A stretch of 14,332 bases of DNA from Clostridia bacterium. Its GTDB lineage: Bacteria; Bacillota_E; RBS10-35; JAJYVN01. The position numbers were made by a program, and so were the translations under genes. Shown piece by piece: positions 1-6,435 of this stretch (position 1 is its first letter; each line of letters opens with the position of its first letter). The DNA is taken from assembly GCA_027335515.1 (NCBI GenBank), contig DAHWHT010000137.1, forward strand, positions 1-14,332, in the 5' to 3' direction. The notes under the pieces are model-generated. The model was not told where the DNA came from. It saw only the letters and a list, made by a program, of their open reading frames with translations, and did no database searches.

Positions 1-199
1 CTGACGGTGGCAATGCCATCTCGCTGAACGCGGACAAACAATCGCGTCAGTGACACGCGCACGTGCGCAAACGGCTTGCCGCGGGAGGCGCAGGCAGCGC
101 GCACGAGCCGGTCATCCCCTTTGGCGCGGGGCACGTGCGGCGCGGAACCGCCGACGGCGGGGGCAACGCCACGCCCACCGGCTCGTGGCGATGGTCGCG
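1..199. other. Left edge without a supported gene
   Basis: I see no convincing gene here. In the plus-strand frame that begins at base 3, sixteen codons (reading DGGNAISLNADKQSRQ) run open from the window edge to a TGA at 51-53. This could be the 3' end of a gene converging on the minus-strand lipoprotein gene, but it is too short to judge. The remainder is GC-rich with no recognisable coding or RNA feature. Confidence 0.25.
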
Positions 200-234
200 G
201 GGGTGGCCGGGGGGTTGGATCCCCCGGCCGCCCC
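200..234 (-). terminator. GC-rich hairpin after the solute-binding protein gene
   Basis: A strong inverted repeat lies about 10 nt beyond the stop codon of the minus-strand lipoprotein gene. Bases 205-213 pair perfectly with 221-229 around a 7-nt loop, and 200-203 extend the pairing to 231-234 across a single mismatch (204/230). No U tract follows on the minus strand, so this is not a textbook intrinsic terminator. It could be a U-less terminator or an mRNA 3'-end stabiliser. The stem is seen directly; the function is inferred from its position. Confidence 0.5.
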
Positions 235-243
235 AAGTATGGT

Positions 244-1683
244 TCACACCCCTGTGGTGACGGTCGCCGTCGACGGCCCACGGGTTGGGAAGGCCTTTGC
301 GATGCTCTCTTGCTGCTTGAGCTGCGCCGGGGCGGCGGCCTCGATGGCGTTGATCTGGTCGGAGATGGCCTTGAATCCCGCATGGACCGACGTCTGGCGG
401 GACCAGATGGTCGGCCAGACGCTGTTGAAGACCGCGTTGGCGTTGGTCGGCAGGTAGCGGAAGAACTCGAAGTCGTAAAAGCCCTCGCCGCGCAGCGTCG
501 GGTCGGTCCAATACTCCAGGTGCTTGTTCTTGAGAATGGGCGCGGTGCTGCGCAGGATCGTGATCCATTCCGACAGCAGGTGCGGCAGTGCGGGGGGGGC
601 AAGCGCCACCTTCATGTAGAAGCGGGACCACTCGCTATCGATGGCGGCAAACTTGAGCAATTCCCACGCGAGCTCCTTGTTCTTGGCGCTGGCCAGCATG
701 CCGTAGAAGTTGTCGTGCAACACACCGACGGGGCGGGCGGGGAAACGTGGGTAGGGAATGAAGTCCCATTTCACCGCGCTGCCCAGGTTGAGCACTGCCT
801 GCAGGATGGTGGGTTCAGCACCCTGGGTGAATACGACCGATCCATTGAAAATGCCTTGATTCGGCCAGCCGTCGCCGACGGTGGCCACGTGGTCCCACAC
901 CATGTGCATCCAATACTCGCCGCACTTGATGCTGCCGGGGTCGTCCAGCAGGCAGCGGGTGCGGGCGCTGTTGCTGAAGGCACCGTTCCAGCCATGCACG
1001 ACGGCGGACAGGCCTTCGGGGACGCCGCCGCTGCCCCAGGGACAGGTGGCGCCGTAGCGGCGTTTGCCATGGACGATCCCGCTGCATTGGGTCCAGAGGC
1101 TTTGGGCGTCGGCGATGGTCCAGTCGGGGGCGGGGTAGGTTGCGCCGATCTGGTCCAGGATGTCCTGTCGATACAGGTATGCTTCGGACGCGGCGTCCTC
1201 CGGGAGGCCGTAAAGTCCGGTGGGTAGTTGGAATCGGGCGAGCTGGCCGGCGGTCCACAGGTTGGTGTTGACGTTGTCCTTCTTCAGCCAGGGGTCGAGC
1301 TTCTCCAGAAAGGGCAGGATGATGTTCCAGTCGTTGCAGCAGCTGGCGACGACCACCGGGGCGGTGGTCCCGGCGGCGACCTGGGTGGCGACCTGCTGGA
1401 GATTGTATGGGGCCTGGAAGATGGCGCGGATGCCCTTGTGCTTGGCGTTGAAGGTCTTGTCCACGAAGCTCTGGATCAGACGCATGGCTGTGGCGTCCAG
1501 GGGCGGTCCGACGAAGTAGAGTTGAAAAGGGACGTTTTCGACATGGTTGGCCGACTTCGGGGTTGCGCGGTTTCCGGCTTGGCCGCAACCCGCAAGCCAG
1601 CCACCCGCCACGCCCGCCGCCGCCACCATCGCCCCGCTTCGCAATAGGCCCCGACGACTCGTCCCGTATCGTTCGCGCCTCAT
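244..1683 (-). CDS. Tat-type lipoprotein, extracellular solute-binding protein (family 1-like)
   Basis: A 479-residue protein resembling the large substrate-binding subunits of ABC importers of the sugar/oligosaccharide (family 1) type. The N-terminus has a twin-arginine signal (TSRRGLL, Arg10-Arg11), a hydrophobic Ala/Gly segment and a lipobox LAGC with Cys33, so the protein is probably exported folded through Tat and then lipid-anchored. Family-like features include the passage LYGLPEDAASEAYLYRQDIL, the segment ending FNGSVVFTQG, and the late passage AWELLKFAAI. The ATG at 1681-1683 is chosen because it starts exactly at the signal peptide and has an AAGGGGG ribosome site (minus strand of 1695-1701) 11 nt upstream; the frame stays open upstream only as a shadow of the antiporter gene. 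The mature part has six further cysteines, which could form disulfides. No permease or ATPase gene is in the window, so the substrate is unknown. The family call is solid; the substrate type is inference. Confidence 0.88.
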   Translation of the reverse strand: MRRERYGTSRRGLLRSGAMVAAAGVAGGWLAGCGQAGNRATPKSANHVENVPFQLYFVGPPLDATAMRLIQSFVDKTFNAKHKGIRAIFQAPYNLQQVATQVAAGTTAPVVVASCCNDWNIILPFLEKLDPWLKKDNVNTNLWTAGQLARFQLPTGLYGLPEDAASEAYLYRQDILDQIGATYPAPDWTIADAQSLWTQCSGIVHGKRRYGATCPWGSGGVPEGLSAVVHGWNGAFSNSARTRCLLDDPGSIKCGEYWMHMVWDHVATVGDGWPNQGIFNGSVVFTQGAEPTILQAVLNLGSAVKWDFIPYPRFPARPVGVLHDNFYGMLASAKNKELAWELLKFAAIDSEWSRFYMKVALAPPALPHLLSEWITILRSTAPILKNKHLEYWTDPTLRGEGFYDFEFFRYLPTNANAVFNSVWPTIWSRQTSVHAGFKAISDQINAIEAAAPAQLKQQESIAKAFPTRGPSTATVTTGV

Positions 1684-1716
1684 CCGCCTGATCGCCCCCT
1701 TGACGTGGTCTTGTGT

Positions 1717-1750
1717 GGCCCATCCGTTGGCTGGGCCCTCCCGGGGCCCA
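1717..1750 (-). promoter_or_regulatory. Alternative stems in the leader of the solute-binding protein gene
   Basis: In the 212-nt gap between the antiporter stop and the lipoprotein start, TGGGCCC at 1732-1738 pairs perfectly with GGGCCCA at 1744-1750 (5-nt loop). The overlapping TGGGCC at 1732-1737 can instead pair with GGCCCA at 1717-1722 (9-nt loop). The two stems exclude each other, as in an attenuator, and lie 34-67 nt upstream of the start codon, before the ribosome site. No U tract follows either stem. GC-rich DNA gives such palindromes by chance fairly often, so function is unproven. I see no clear promoter in the rest of this gap. Confidence 0.3.
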
Positions 1751-1895
1751 ACCCGGCGTCCCGCTTGGCGCCGCCTGCGGGAACTCGACGTACCGCATCG
1801 GCGGCGGACGCAAGGGCGACCCAGCGTTCGCGGCGCGTCGGCCGGCACCTGCGGCCAAAGGAATCCAAAGCGGCGTGTCGACCGGGACGCGCGGA

Positions 1896-3119
1896 TCAGG
1901 CGGCGCGGTCGGTGGGTGCCAGGCCGAGACGGCGGGCCCACCAGGCGGTGGTCGAAGCCTGCAGCAGGATGGTGACCAGGATGGCGACCAGCACCGTCGC
2001 TGTGATCGTTGCGGCACCGGGTGCACCTGCGGCGGTCAGCATGCCGGCGAGGGCGGCGGGGACCACCCCGGTTTCCCGCACCCAGCAGGTGAAGAGCATT
2101 TCCCGCCACGACCAGCGCGCGATGCGATCCAGTGGCAGGGCGCCGAAGACCGCCAGTGGTCGTGCCACCAGGATGAGCGCGGCCACCGCCACCAGCGCCG
2201 GCGCCCACAATCGCGCCACCAGTCCGAGGTCGATGGATGTGCCCAGGACGGTGAAGATCAACAACCGGACGATCACGCCGGTCTGGTCGAAGTACGCGTC
2301 ATGGTGGCGCTGGTGGTCGGACGGCAGCGAAAGGTGCAGCAGGTGTCGGTTGCGGTTGATGAAACCGGCGGCGAAAACGGCCATGAATCCGGAGGCGCCC
2401 GCGGCGGTCGCGATGCCGAAGGCCGAGAGGACGACCGCCAAAGAGAGGACGGCACCGTGCTCGCGCGTGTCCAGCAGGCCCAGCCCGTGGTCCCCCGGCA
2501 GTAACCAGGCGGACAGGCTTCCGATGGCGACGCCGATTACGAGTCCTGCGCCGGCGGACCAGGCGAAACGGCCGAGCGTGTCCACCGAGAGCAGCGTGCC
2601 GGCGCCCAGCAGGGTGAAGGTCAGAACCGCGCCAATGGCATCGTTAAATGCCGACTCGCAGACGACCAACTGGCTCAGGCGCCGGGGTACCTGCACCTGG
2701 CGAAAGAGGGGGATGACGGTGGCAGGGTCCGTGGCGGCCAGGACGGCTCCCAGCAGCCAGGCCTCCCTCCACGGCATGGCCAGGGCGAATCGGCCGGCGA
2801 GCGCCACGGCGACCGCCGTCAGCAGGACGCCGCCGGTCGAAAGCAGCACGGCGCCCAGCCAGATGCGGCGAAGCAGCCCGACGTTCAGTTCGCGGCCACC
2901 CTCGTAAAGCATGAAGAGGGCACCACCGGTGAGCACCGCCTGTGCCAGGGTGCCGCCCGGGGCCAACACGACGAGGTGGGTGATCGGTCCGAGTACGATA
3001 CCGGCCAGCACCAGCAGCACCAGGTCGGGCAGGTGCAGGGCCTGTGCCAGCCGCTCCGCAATCAGGCCGGCGCCGAGCAGCGCGGCAAAGGCCAGGAGGG
3101 GCAACGTCAGCCCGTGCAC
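1896..3119 (-). CDS. CPA1-type cation/proton antiporter (NhaP-like)
   Basis: A 407-residue, very hydrophobic membrane protein of the monovalent cation:proton antiporter-1 type, exchanging Na+ or K+ for H+ across the cytoplasmic membrane. Diagnostic parts are the YEGGREL segment (residues 72-78), the unwound-helix motif ATDPATV (Thr130-Asp131), the ion-binding helix ESAFNDAIG with Asn159-Asp160 (the ND pair of electroneutral CPA1 members), and Arg348 in WVRETG. About a dozen membrane helices are likely. The protein stops after the transport domain and lacks the C-terminal TrkA-C-like regulatory domain of the longer NhaP2/CvrA type. Start is GTG at 3117-3119, preceded by AGGGGGG (minus strand of 3128-3134) with 8-nt spacing. 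It lies upstream of the lipoprotein gene on the same strand, separated by 212 nt, and diverges from the DUF929 gene. Na+ versus K+ specificity cannot be read from the sequence. Confidence 0.92.
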   Translation of the reverse strand: MHGLTLPLLAFAALLGAGLIAERLAQALHLPDLVLLVLAGIVLGPITHLVVLAPGGTLAQAVLTGGALFMLYEGGRELNVGLLRRIWLGAVLLSTGGVLLTAVAVALAGRFALAMPWREAWLLGAVLAATDPATVIPLFRQVQVPRRLSQLVVCESAFNDAIGAVLTFTLLGAGTLLSVDTLGRFAWSAGAGLVIGVAIGSLSAWLLPGDHGLGLLDTREHGAVLSLAVVLSAFGIATAAGASGFMAVFAAGFINRNRHLLHLSLPSDHQRHHDAYFDQTGVIVRLLIFTVLGTSIDLGLVARLWAPALVAVAALILVARPLAVFGALPLDRIARWSWREMLFTCWVRETGVVPAALAGMLTAAGAPGAATITATVLVAILVTILLQASTTAWWARRLGLAPTDRAA

Positions 3120-3436
3120 GGTCGGCGCCCCCCTGCGGTTGCTGTCGCTCGCGCCAGAGTATGCCGGGTCGGTCGTCCTCTGCGCAAACGGCGGTGAGGA
3201 TTCTGCGCCCCGGGCCGGAGGGGAAGGCGCGCGGGCACCGCGAACGAAAGGGCGGACCCGGGGGGCATCGGGCAGGATCGACCTGCCGGTGGCGGTGGCC
3301 GCTCGGCCTGGCCGCGGATGGCGGAAACGCCGTCCGGTCTTGCGTTGAAATCGCTGCGCGGTATCGTGGGGGATGCGCCTTGGCCATGGACCGAGGGTGG
3401 ACCTGCAGCCGGGGCGCCGCGTCGGGCGGGCGCGCG
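3120..3436. other. Divergent intergenic region, no gene
   Basis: This 317-nt stretch separates the minus-strand antiporter gene from the plus-strand DUF929/VKOR genes and should hold both promoters. I see no credible gene: open frames here are Arg/Pro-rich shadows. Structures present are a perfect 6-bp hairpin (3271-3276 with 3282-3287, 5-nt loop) and a 9-bp GAAA-loop hairpin (3315-3336, listed separately). A weak sigma70-like pair for the plus strand is TTGCGT at 3340-3345 and TATCGT at 3362-3367 with 16-nt spacing; it matches poorly and is only a suggestion. Confidence 0.5.
3315..3336 (+). other. Hairpin with GAAA tetraloop
   Basis: Bases 3315-3323 pair with 3328-3336 over nine base pairs, one of them a G-U wobble in plus-strand RNA, closed by the GNRA-type loop GAAA at 3324-3327. 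It lies about 100 nt upstream of the likely start of the DUF929 gene. The GNRA loop and the wobble on the plus-strand reading hint at an RNA element on that strand. No U tract follows, and function is unknown. Confidence 0.35.
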
Positions 3437-3575
3437 ATGGTCACTAAGAAGGTAGGGTTCGGCCACGTCAAAGCGCAATCGGACATCCAGGGGTTCCTAC
3501 CGCAAGGGCGGCGGCGGCTTCGGCGGCGGTTCCTGGATCGCCATCGCGGTTGGCGCCGCCATCGCGATTCTGGTC
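3437..3575 (+). other. N-terminal anchor of the DUF929 protein, reading frame interrupted or start unusual
   Basis: The frame of the DUF929 gene is open upstream to a TAG at 3453-3455, and codons 3456-3575 translate into a basic, glycine-rich tail followed by the membrane segment [15 protein letters not shown]. That is the expected N-terminal anchor of this family, yet no ATG, GTG or TTG lies in frame before 3576. An ATG at 3437 is in another frame. Removing one G from the GGG at 3455-3457 joins it smoothly, giving [15 protein letters not shown] and then the anchor, about 309 residues in total. The alternative is a non-standard start such as ACG at 3465, with the purine-rich AAGAAGG at 3446-3452 upstream. 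So this is either a real frameshift, a read error in the G run, or a rare start codon. Confidence 0.6.
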
Positions 3576-4367
3576 GTGCTGAAGTTCGCACTGCCGACTC
3601 CATCCACCAAGCGTCCGGCCGTGGACGGCCAGCCGGTGGCGGCCAAGGTGCTGAGTGCCCTGACGTCCGTGTCGCCCGCGGCTTTTGCCGCCGCGGGTGT
3701 CGGCGGCAGCGGTTCGACGGCTTCGCCCCTGCCGGTGGTGACCACCAGCCCGGCGTGGCGGGTCGGCGGTAAGCCGGTCGTCTTTTACCTAGGGGCCGAG
3801 TACTGCCCGTTTTGTGCGGCGACACGCTGGTCGTTCATCGTGGCGACCTCGCGTTTTGGCAAGTGGTCCGGCTTGGAATACATGAGCTCGACTGCGAGCG
3901 ATGTCTATCCGTTGACGCCGACCTTCACGTTCCTCCACGCGACGTACGCCAGCAAGTACGTCGTCGTCCAGACCGTCGAGCAGCAGGGATCCACCATGGG
4001 TCAGCCGCTCCAGTCGATGGACGCGGTCCAGAACGCGGCCGCCACCACCTACGACAGCCCGCCCTTCGTCCCGTCGAGCACGGCGGGCAGCATCCCCTTC
4101 ATTGACATGGCAAACCGCTACATCTGGTCGGGCAGCGTCTACGACCCCCAGGTGTTGCAGGGTATGAACTGGGCGGCGATCGCGGCGGCCGTCCATTCGG
4201 GCAAGGGGCCGGTGGCGCGGGCCGTCCTGGGCGGGGCGAACGTGCTGACGGCGGGCCTGTGCGTCGCCGACGGGGGGCACCCCGGATCGGTGTGCACCAG
4301 CCGGCCGATCCACAGCCTGATGGCGCAGGTCCGCACGGCCAAGCCGGTGGCGGCGAAGGCCGGTTGA
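3576..4367 (+). CDS. DUF929 family thioredoxin-like protein, probable extracytoplasmic disulfide oxidoreductase
   Basis: From the first standard in-frame start (GTG 3576) this is 263 residues, but the true protein almost certainly begins further upstream with a membrane anchor (see 3437-3575). The family signature is clear: [18 protein letters not shown] (active-site-like CPFC at residues 77-80), then SRFGKW and a [16 protein letters not shown] segment. DUF929 proteins are thioredoxin-fold proteins whose biochemistry is largely undescribed. The CxxC just after a beta-strand, plus a second pair at Cys229 and Cys240, fits a thiol-disulfide role outside the membrane. The stop codon overlaps the TTG start of the VKOR gene, and VKOR proteins oxidise DsbA-like thioredoxins using quinone, so a DsbA-like partner role is a reasonable inference. 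A reductase or metallochaperone role is the main alternative. Confidence 0.88.
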   Translation: MLKFALPTPSTKRPAVDGQPVAAKVLSALTSVSPAAFAAAGVGGSGSTASPLPVVTTSPAWRVGGKPVVFYLGAEYCPFCAATRWSFIVATSRFGKWSGLEYMSSTASDVYPLTPTFTFLHATYASKYVVVQTVEQQGSTMGQPLQSMDAVQNAAATTYDSPPFVPSSTAGSIPFIDMANRYIWSGSVYDPQVLQGMNWAAIAAAVHSGKGPVARAVLGGANVLTAGLCVADGGHPGSVCTSRPIHSLMAQVRTAKPVAAKAG

Positions 4368-4768
4368 GCGGGCGGCGGTGGGCGCGTCTGGGCATGGCGG
4401 TGGCAGGGTGTGGCATCTCGGTCTATTTGACCGCGGTGCACTACGCGCACGTTTCGCTGGCCTGTCCGTTGGCGCGCCCGGGCATCGTCAACTGTGCCGC
4501 CGTCGTCACCAGCCCACAGTCGGTGGCCCTGGGCCTGCCGCTTGCGGTCTGGGGGATCGTGTGGTTTGTGGCGACAGGGGTGCTGGTCGCGTGGCCTCGG
4601 CCGGGCCTGGCCGGCGTCGAGCGGGTCTGGGCCGCGGTGGGTGCCGTCGCGGTCGTGTATTTTGTGTACCTTGAGCTGTTCGCGGTCGGGCGGTTGTGCG
4701 CCTGGTGCACGGGGGTGCATCTGCTGGTGCTCGCCAACCTGCTCTTGGTGGGCGGCGACGGCGGATAG
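4364..4768 (+). CDS. Vitamin K epoxide reductase (VKOR) family protein, DsbB-like quinone-linked oxidase
   Basis: A 134-residue integral membrane protein of the bacterial VKOR family, which reoxidises periplasmic or extracytoplasmic thioredoxin-like proteins and hands the electrons to quinone. The family's four cysteines are present: Cys34 and Cys44 in the loop (ACP and NCAAVVTS, with the conserved Ser50) and the CAWC redox pair Cys112/Cys115. Four membrane helices are likely. The TTG at 4364-4366 is chosen because it overlaps the DUF929 stop as TTGA and keeps the first helix complete; ATG 4394 would give 124 residues with a shorter N-terminus. No thioredoxin domain is fused to it, so the adjacent DUF929 protein is the obvious partner. 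It ends 234 nt before nuoA. Confidence 0.92.
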   Translation: MSGRRWARLGMAVAGCGISVYLTAVHYAHVSLACPLARPGIVNCAAVVTSPQSVALGLPLAVWGIVWFVATGVLVAWPRPGLAGVERVWAAVGAVAVVYFVYLELFAVGRLCAWCTGVHLLVLANLLLVGGDGG

Positions 4769-4773
4769 CTGCC

Positions 4774-4792
4774 GGCGGCGCGCCTTGCCGCC
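4774..4792 (+). other. Small hairpin after the VKOR gene
   Basis: GGCGGC at 4774-4779 pairs perfectly with GCCGCC at 4787-4792 around a 7-nt loop, 6 nt after the VKOR stop. It has no U tract, so it is at best a weak terminator. With this base composition it may be chance. Confidence 0.25.
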
Positions 4793-4886
4793 TGGACCGC
4801 TGGGCGGCGGATTCGGGCACCGATCCTGGCCGCAGGGCGGGGCGTGTCTGGGCCGTGCGGCGGCCCGGCGCTCCGCCACGCATTTC

Positions 4887-4950
4887 TGCCATTCGGTCGC
4901 GACATTGTGACAAAAGGCACAAGGGGCTGGACCGGCCATGGCGAATGGCA
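4887..4950. promoter_or_regulatory. Perfect 9-bp inverted repeat upstream of nuoA
   Basis: TGCCATTCG at 4887-4895 recurs as its exact reverse complement CGAATGGCA at 4942-4950, with 46 nt between. The repeats flank the CRP/FNR-like palindrome at 4905-4922, and the two dyads are nearly concentric (centres 4918.5 and 4913.5). This is the least GC-rich part of the VKOR-nuoA gap, which suits a promoter region. The repeats could be a pair of protein half-sites or the arms of an RNA stem. I found no convincing -35/-10 pair. The remaining bases of the 234-nt gap show no gene. Confidence 0.4.
4905..4922. promoter_or_regulatory. CRP/FNR-family-like binding site upstream of the nuo operon
   Basis: The 18-bp sequence TTGTGACAAAAGGCACAA is a near-perfect dyad (one mismatched pair among seven) and fits the CRP consensus TGTGA-N6-TCACA with a single mismatch. 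Its centre is about 90 bp upstream of the nuoA start. It makes control by a CRP/FNR-type sensor (cAMP, oxygen, redox or CO) plausible for complex I expression. Specificity within that regulator family cannot be read from the site. Confidence 0.45.
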
Positions 4951-4985
4951 CCACCAGTGGGCGGCGGTGGCGGACCACCGGGCCC

Positions 4986-4993
4986 AAAGGGGG
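4986..4993 (+). promoter_or_regulatory. Ribosome binding site fixing the nuoA start
   Basis: AAAGGGGG sits 9 nt upstream of GTG 5003. It decides for that start over the upstream extension of the same frame, which lacks any NuoA-like sequence. Confidence 0.75.
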
Positions 4994-5002
4994 CGGCAAT
5001 CG

Positions 5003-5356
5003 GTGTCGGAGTACCAGGCGGTGGCCTTGTACCTCGGCGTGGCGGCGGTGGTGGTCTTCGCGCTCACCGCAGGGATCGGGCGGTTGCGCGCGGCGCGCCG
5101 AACCGGGGCCAGTCGCGCCGCGTACGAATGCGGCATCACGGGCGTGAAGGGCGCGCCGCCGCGGTTTCCGGTGCGCTTCTACCTCGTGGCGATGCTGTTT
5201 GTGATCCTGGATGTCGAGGCGATTGCCTTTTATCCGTGGGGAGTGCGCCTGCGGTCCCTGGGGGCGCGCGGTCTTGCGGACATGGCCGTGTTCGCCGTTG
5301 TCCTGGCCATCGGGTATGCCTATGTCTGGAAGAAGGGAGGCCTGGATTGGCGATGA
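5003..5356 (+). CDS. nuoA: NADH-quinone oxidoreductase subunit A
   Basis: A 117-residue membrane subunit of complex I that, with NuoH and NuoJ, forms the junction between the peripheral arm and the membrane arm near the quinone channel. Three membrane helices are evident. Between helices 1 and 2 is the conserved loop YECGITG (Cys43), followed by RFYLVAMLF and the acidic pair Asp70/Glu72 in [11 protein letters not shown]. The C-terminal GLDWR ending is typical. The start is GTG 5003 with a strong ribosome site at 4986-4993. It is the first gene of the operon and its TGA overlaps the nuoB ATG (ATGA). Confidence 0.96.
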   Translation: MSEYQAVALYLGVAAVVVFALTAGIGRLRAARRTGASRAAYECGITGVKGAPPRFPVRFYLVAMLFVILDVEAIAFYPWGVRLRSLGARGLADMAVFAVVLAIGYAYVWKKGGLDWR

Positions 5357-5856
5357 ACGCCGAAGATGGGAACCTACCCTTTTTTCTGACGACCGTCGAT
5401 CAGATGACCCGCTGGGCGCAGCGCAACTCGCTGTGGCCCCTGACGATGGGCCTCGCCTGCTGCGCCATCGAGATGATGGCCCTGGTCACGCCGCGGTTCG
5501 ACGCCGCGCGGTTTGGCGCGGAGGTCTTTCGCGGTTCACCGCGCCAGTCGGATCTGATGATCGTATCGGGACGGGTCTGCCATAAGATGGTGACGGTGAT
5601 CCGCCAGTTGTATGAACAGATGGCGGAACCGAAGTGGGTCATGTCGATGGGCGCCTGTGCCTGCTCGGGGGGCACCTTCAACAACTCCGCCGTGGTGCAG
5701 GGCGTGGATCAGATCCTGCCGGTGGATGTCTATGTGCCGGGCTGCCCGCCGACCCCGGAGGCGGTGCTGCAGGCCCTGGTGGCACTGCAGGAGCGGATTG
5801 CGCGCGGCGAGGCGCGTCCGCAGGGTCGGCCGGGGATGGTGGGCGTGCGTGGCTGA
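5353..5856 (+). CDS. nuoB: NADH-quinone oxidoreductase subunit B
   Basis: A 167-residue peripheral subunit carrying the terminal [4Fe-4S] cluster N2, which reduces quinone. The N2 ligands are visible: the tandem Cys36-Cys37 (GLACCAIEM), Cys102 (MGAC) and Cys131 (PGCPPTPEA). Cys76 and Cys104 are additional. ATG 5353 is used with a 4-nt overlap with nuoA; TTG 5347, two codons upstream, is an alternative that sits closer to the AAGGGAGG at 5333-5340. The C-terminus has a short basic tail after the core fold. Confidence 0.97.
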   Translation: MNAEDGNLPFFLTTVDQMTRWAQRNSLWPLTMGLACCAIEMMALVTPRFDAARFGAEVFRGSPRQSDLMIVSGRVCHKMVTVIRQLYEQMAEPKWVMSMGACACSGGTFNNSAVVQGVDQILPVDVYVPGCPPTPEAVLQALVALQERIARGEARPQGRPGMVGVRG

Positions 5857-6394
5857 GCAAGAACCGGCGGCCGAAGCCCCGGCGGCGCCTCCGCCGCCGG
5901 CGTTGCCCGATTGGGTTCAGGCCGTGACCGCCGCCGTGCCGGACGGGGTGACGGCCGTGCTTGGGGTCGAGGGCGGCGGCGGACCGGCCGACACGCCCAC
6001 CCTGGTCGTCGAGCCCCGGCGGTGGTTTGAGGTGGCGGCGGCCACCAAGGCTCAGGGGTTTGACTTCTTTTGTGACGTCGCCGGCTGCGACTACCCGGAG
6101 CGCCCGCAGCGCATTGCGATCCTTGCGCACCTGCGCGACCTGGATCGTGGCCGCCTTGTGCGGCTGGAGACGGCGGTCGACGCGGATGGTGAACTCGCAT
6201 CGCTGGAGCCGCTGTTTCCGGGGGCCGGCTGGCCCGAGCGGGAGATCTTCGATCTGCTTGGTGTCGGCTGGCGGGGAAATGCGGATCTGCGGCGGCTGAT
6301 GCTGCCGGACGACTGGGACGGGCATCCGCTGCGCCGGGACTACCCGTTGGAAGGGCCGCGCGCCCTCAACACGGAGAGTCCATACGCGCTGTAG
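5849..6394 (+). CDS. nuoC: NADH-quinone oxidoreductase subunit C
   Basis: A 181-residue peripheral-arm subunit with the 30-kDa family core, separate from NuoD (not fused as in E. coli). The family's C-terminal signature is present: [10 protein letters not shown], then [22 protein letters not shown]. The first 20 or so residues are an Ala/Pro/Glu-rich extension without known function. GTG 5849 overlaps the nuoB stop by 8 nt. The usual GHPDLRR segment reads GNADLRR here, a small variation. Confidence 0.95.
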   Translation: MAEQEPAAEAPAAPPPPALPDWVQAVTAAVPDGVTAVLGVEGGGGPADTPTLVVEPRRWFEVAAATKAQGFDFFCDVAGCDYPERPQRIAILAHLRDLDRGRLVRLETAVDADGELASLEPLFPGAGWPEREIFDLLGVGWRGNADLRRLMLPDDWDGHPLRRDYPLEGPRALNTESPYAL

Positions 6395-6419
6395 GTGGCG
6401 TCCCGGCAGTTGTTCCGGT

Positions 6420-6425
6420 GAGGGG
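6420..6425 (+). promoter_or_regulatory. Ribosome binding site favouring TTG start of nuoD
   Basis: GAGGGG lies 10 nt ahead of TTG 6436. The other candidate, GTG 6418, overlaps this purine run and has no good ribosome site upstream. Confidence 0.5.
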
Positions 6426-6435
6426 TGGATCCGGT

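Noticed and set aside
815..2026. Long open frame on the minus strand overlapping the lipoprotein and antiporter genes
   Set aside because: Arg/Pro/His-rich translation with no family features; a frame shadow of the lipoprotein gene in high-GC DNA.
1684..2208. Upstream extension of the solute-binding protein frame
   Set aside because: It adds a low-complexity Arg/Gly-rich stretch in front of a complete Tat lipoprotein signal and overlaps the antiporter gene; the ATG at 1683 with its ribosome site is the better start.
1705..2907. 400-codon open frame on the plus strand
   Set aside because: Antisense to the antiporter gene, which has clear CPA1 motifs; the translation is Ser/Arg/Ala-rich with no recognisable domain.
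3340..3367. Sigma70-like promoter TTGCGT / TATCGT
   Set aside because: Each hexamer matches poorly; mentioned only as a weak possibility within the divergent region.
2644..3825. 393-codon open frame on the minus strand across the divergent region
   Set aside because: Arg/Pro-rich shadow that overlaps the antiporter gene and runs antisense to the DUF929 gene; no domain.
4844..5002. N-terminal extension of NuoA by 53 residues
   Set aside because: The extension has no NuoA-like sequence, covers the regulatory dyads, and a strong ribosome site sits just before GTG 5003.
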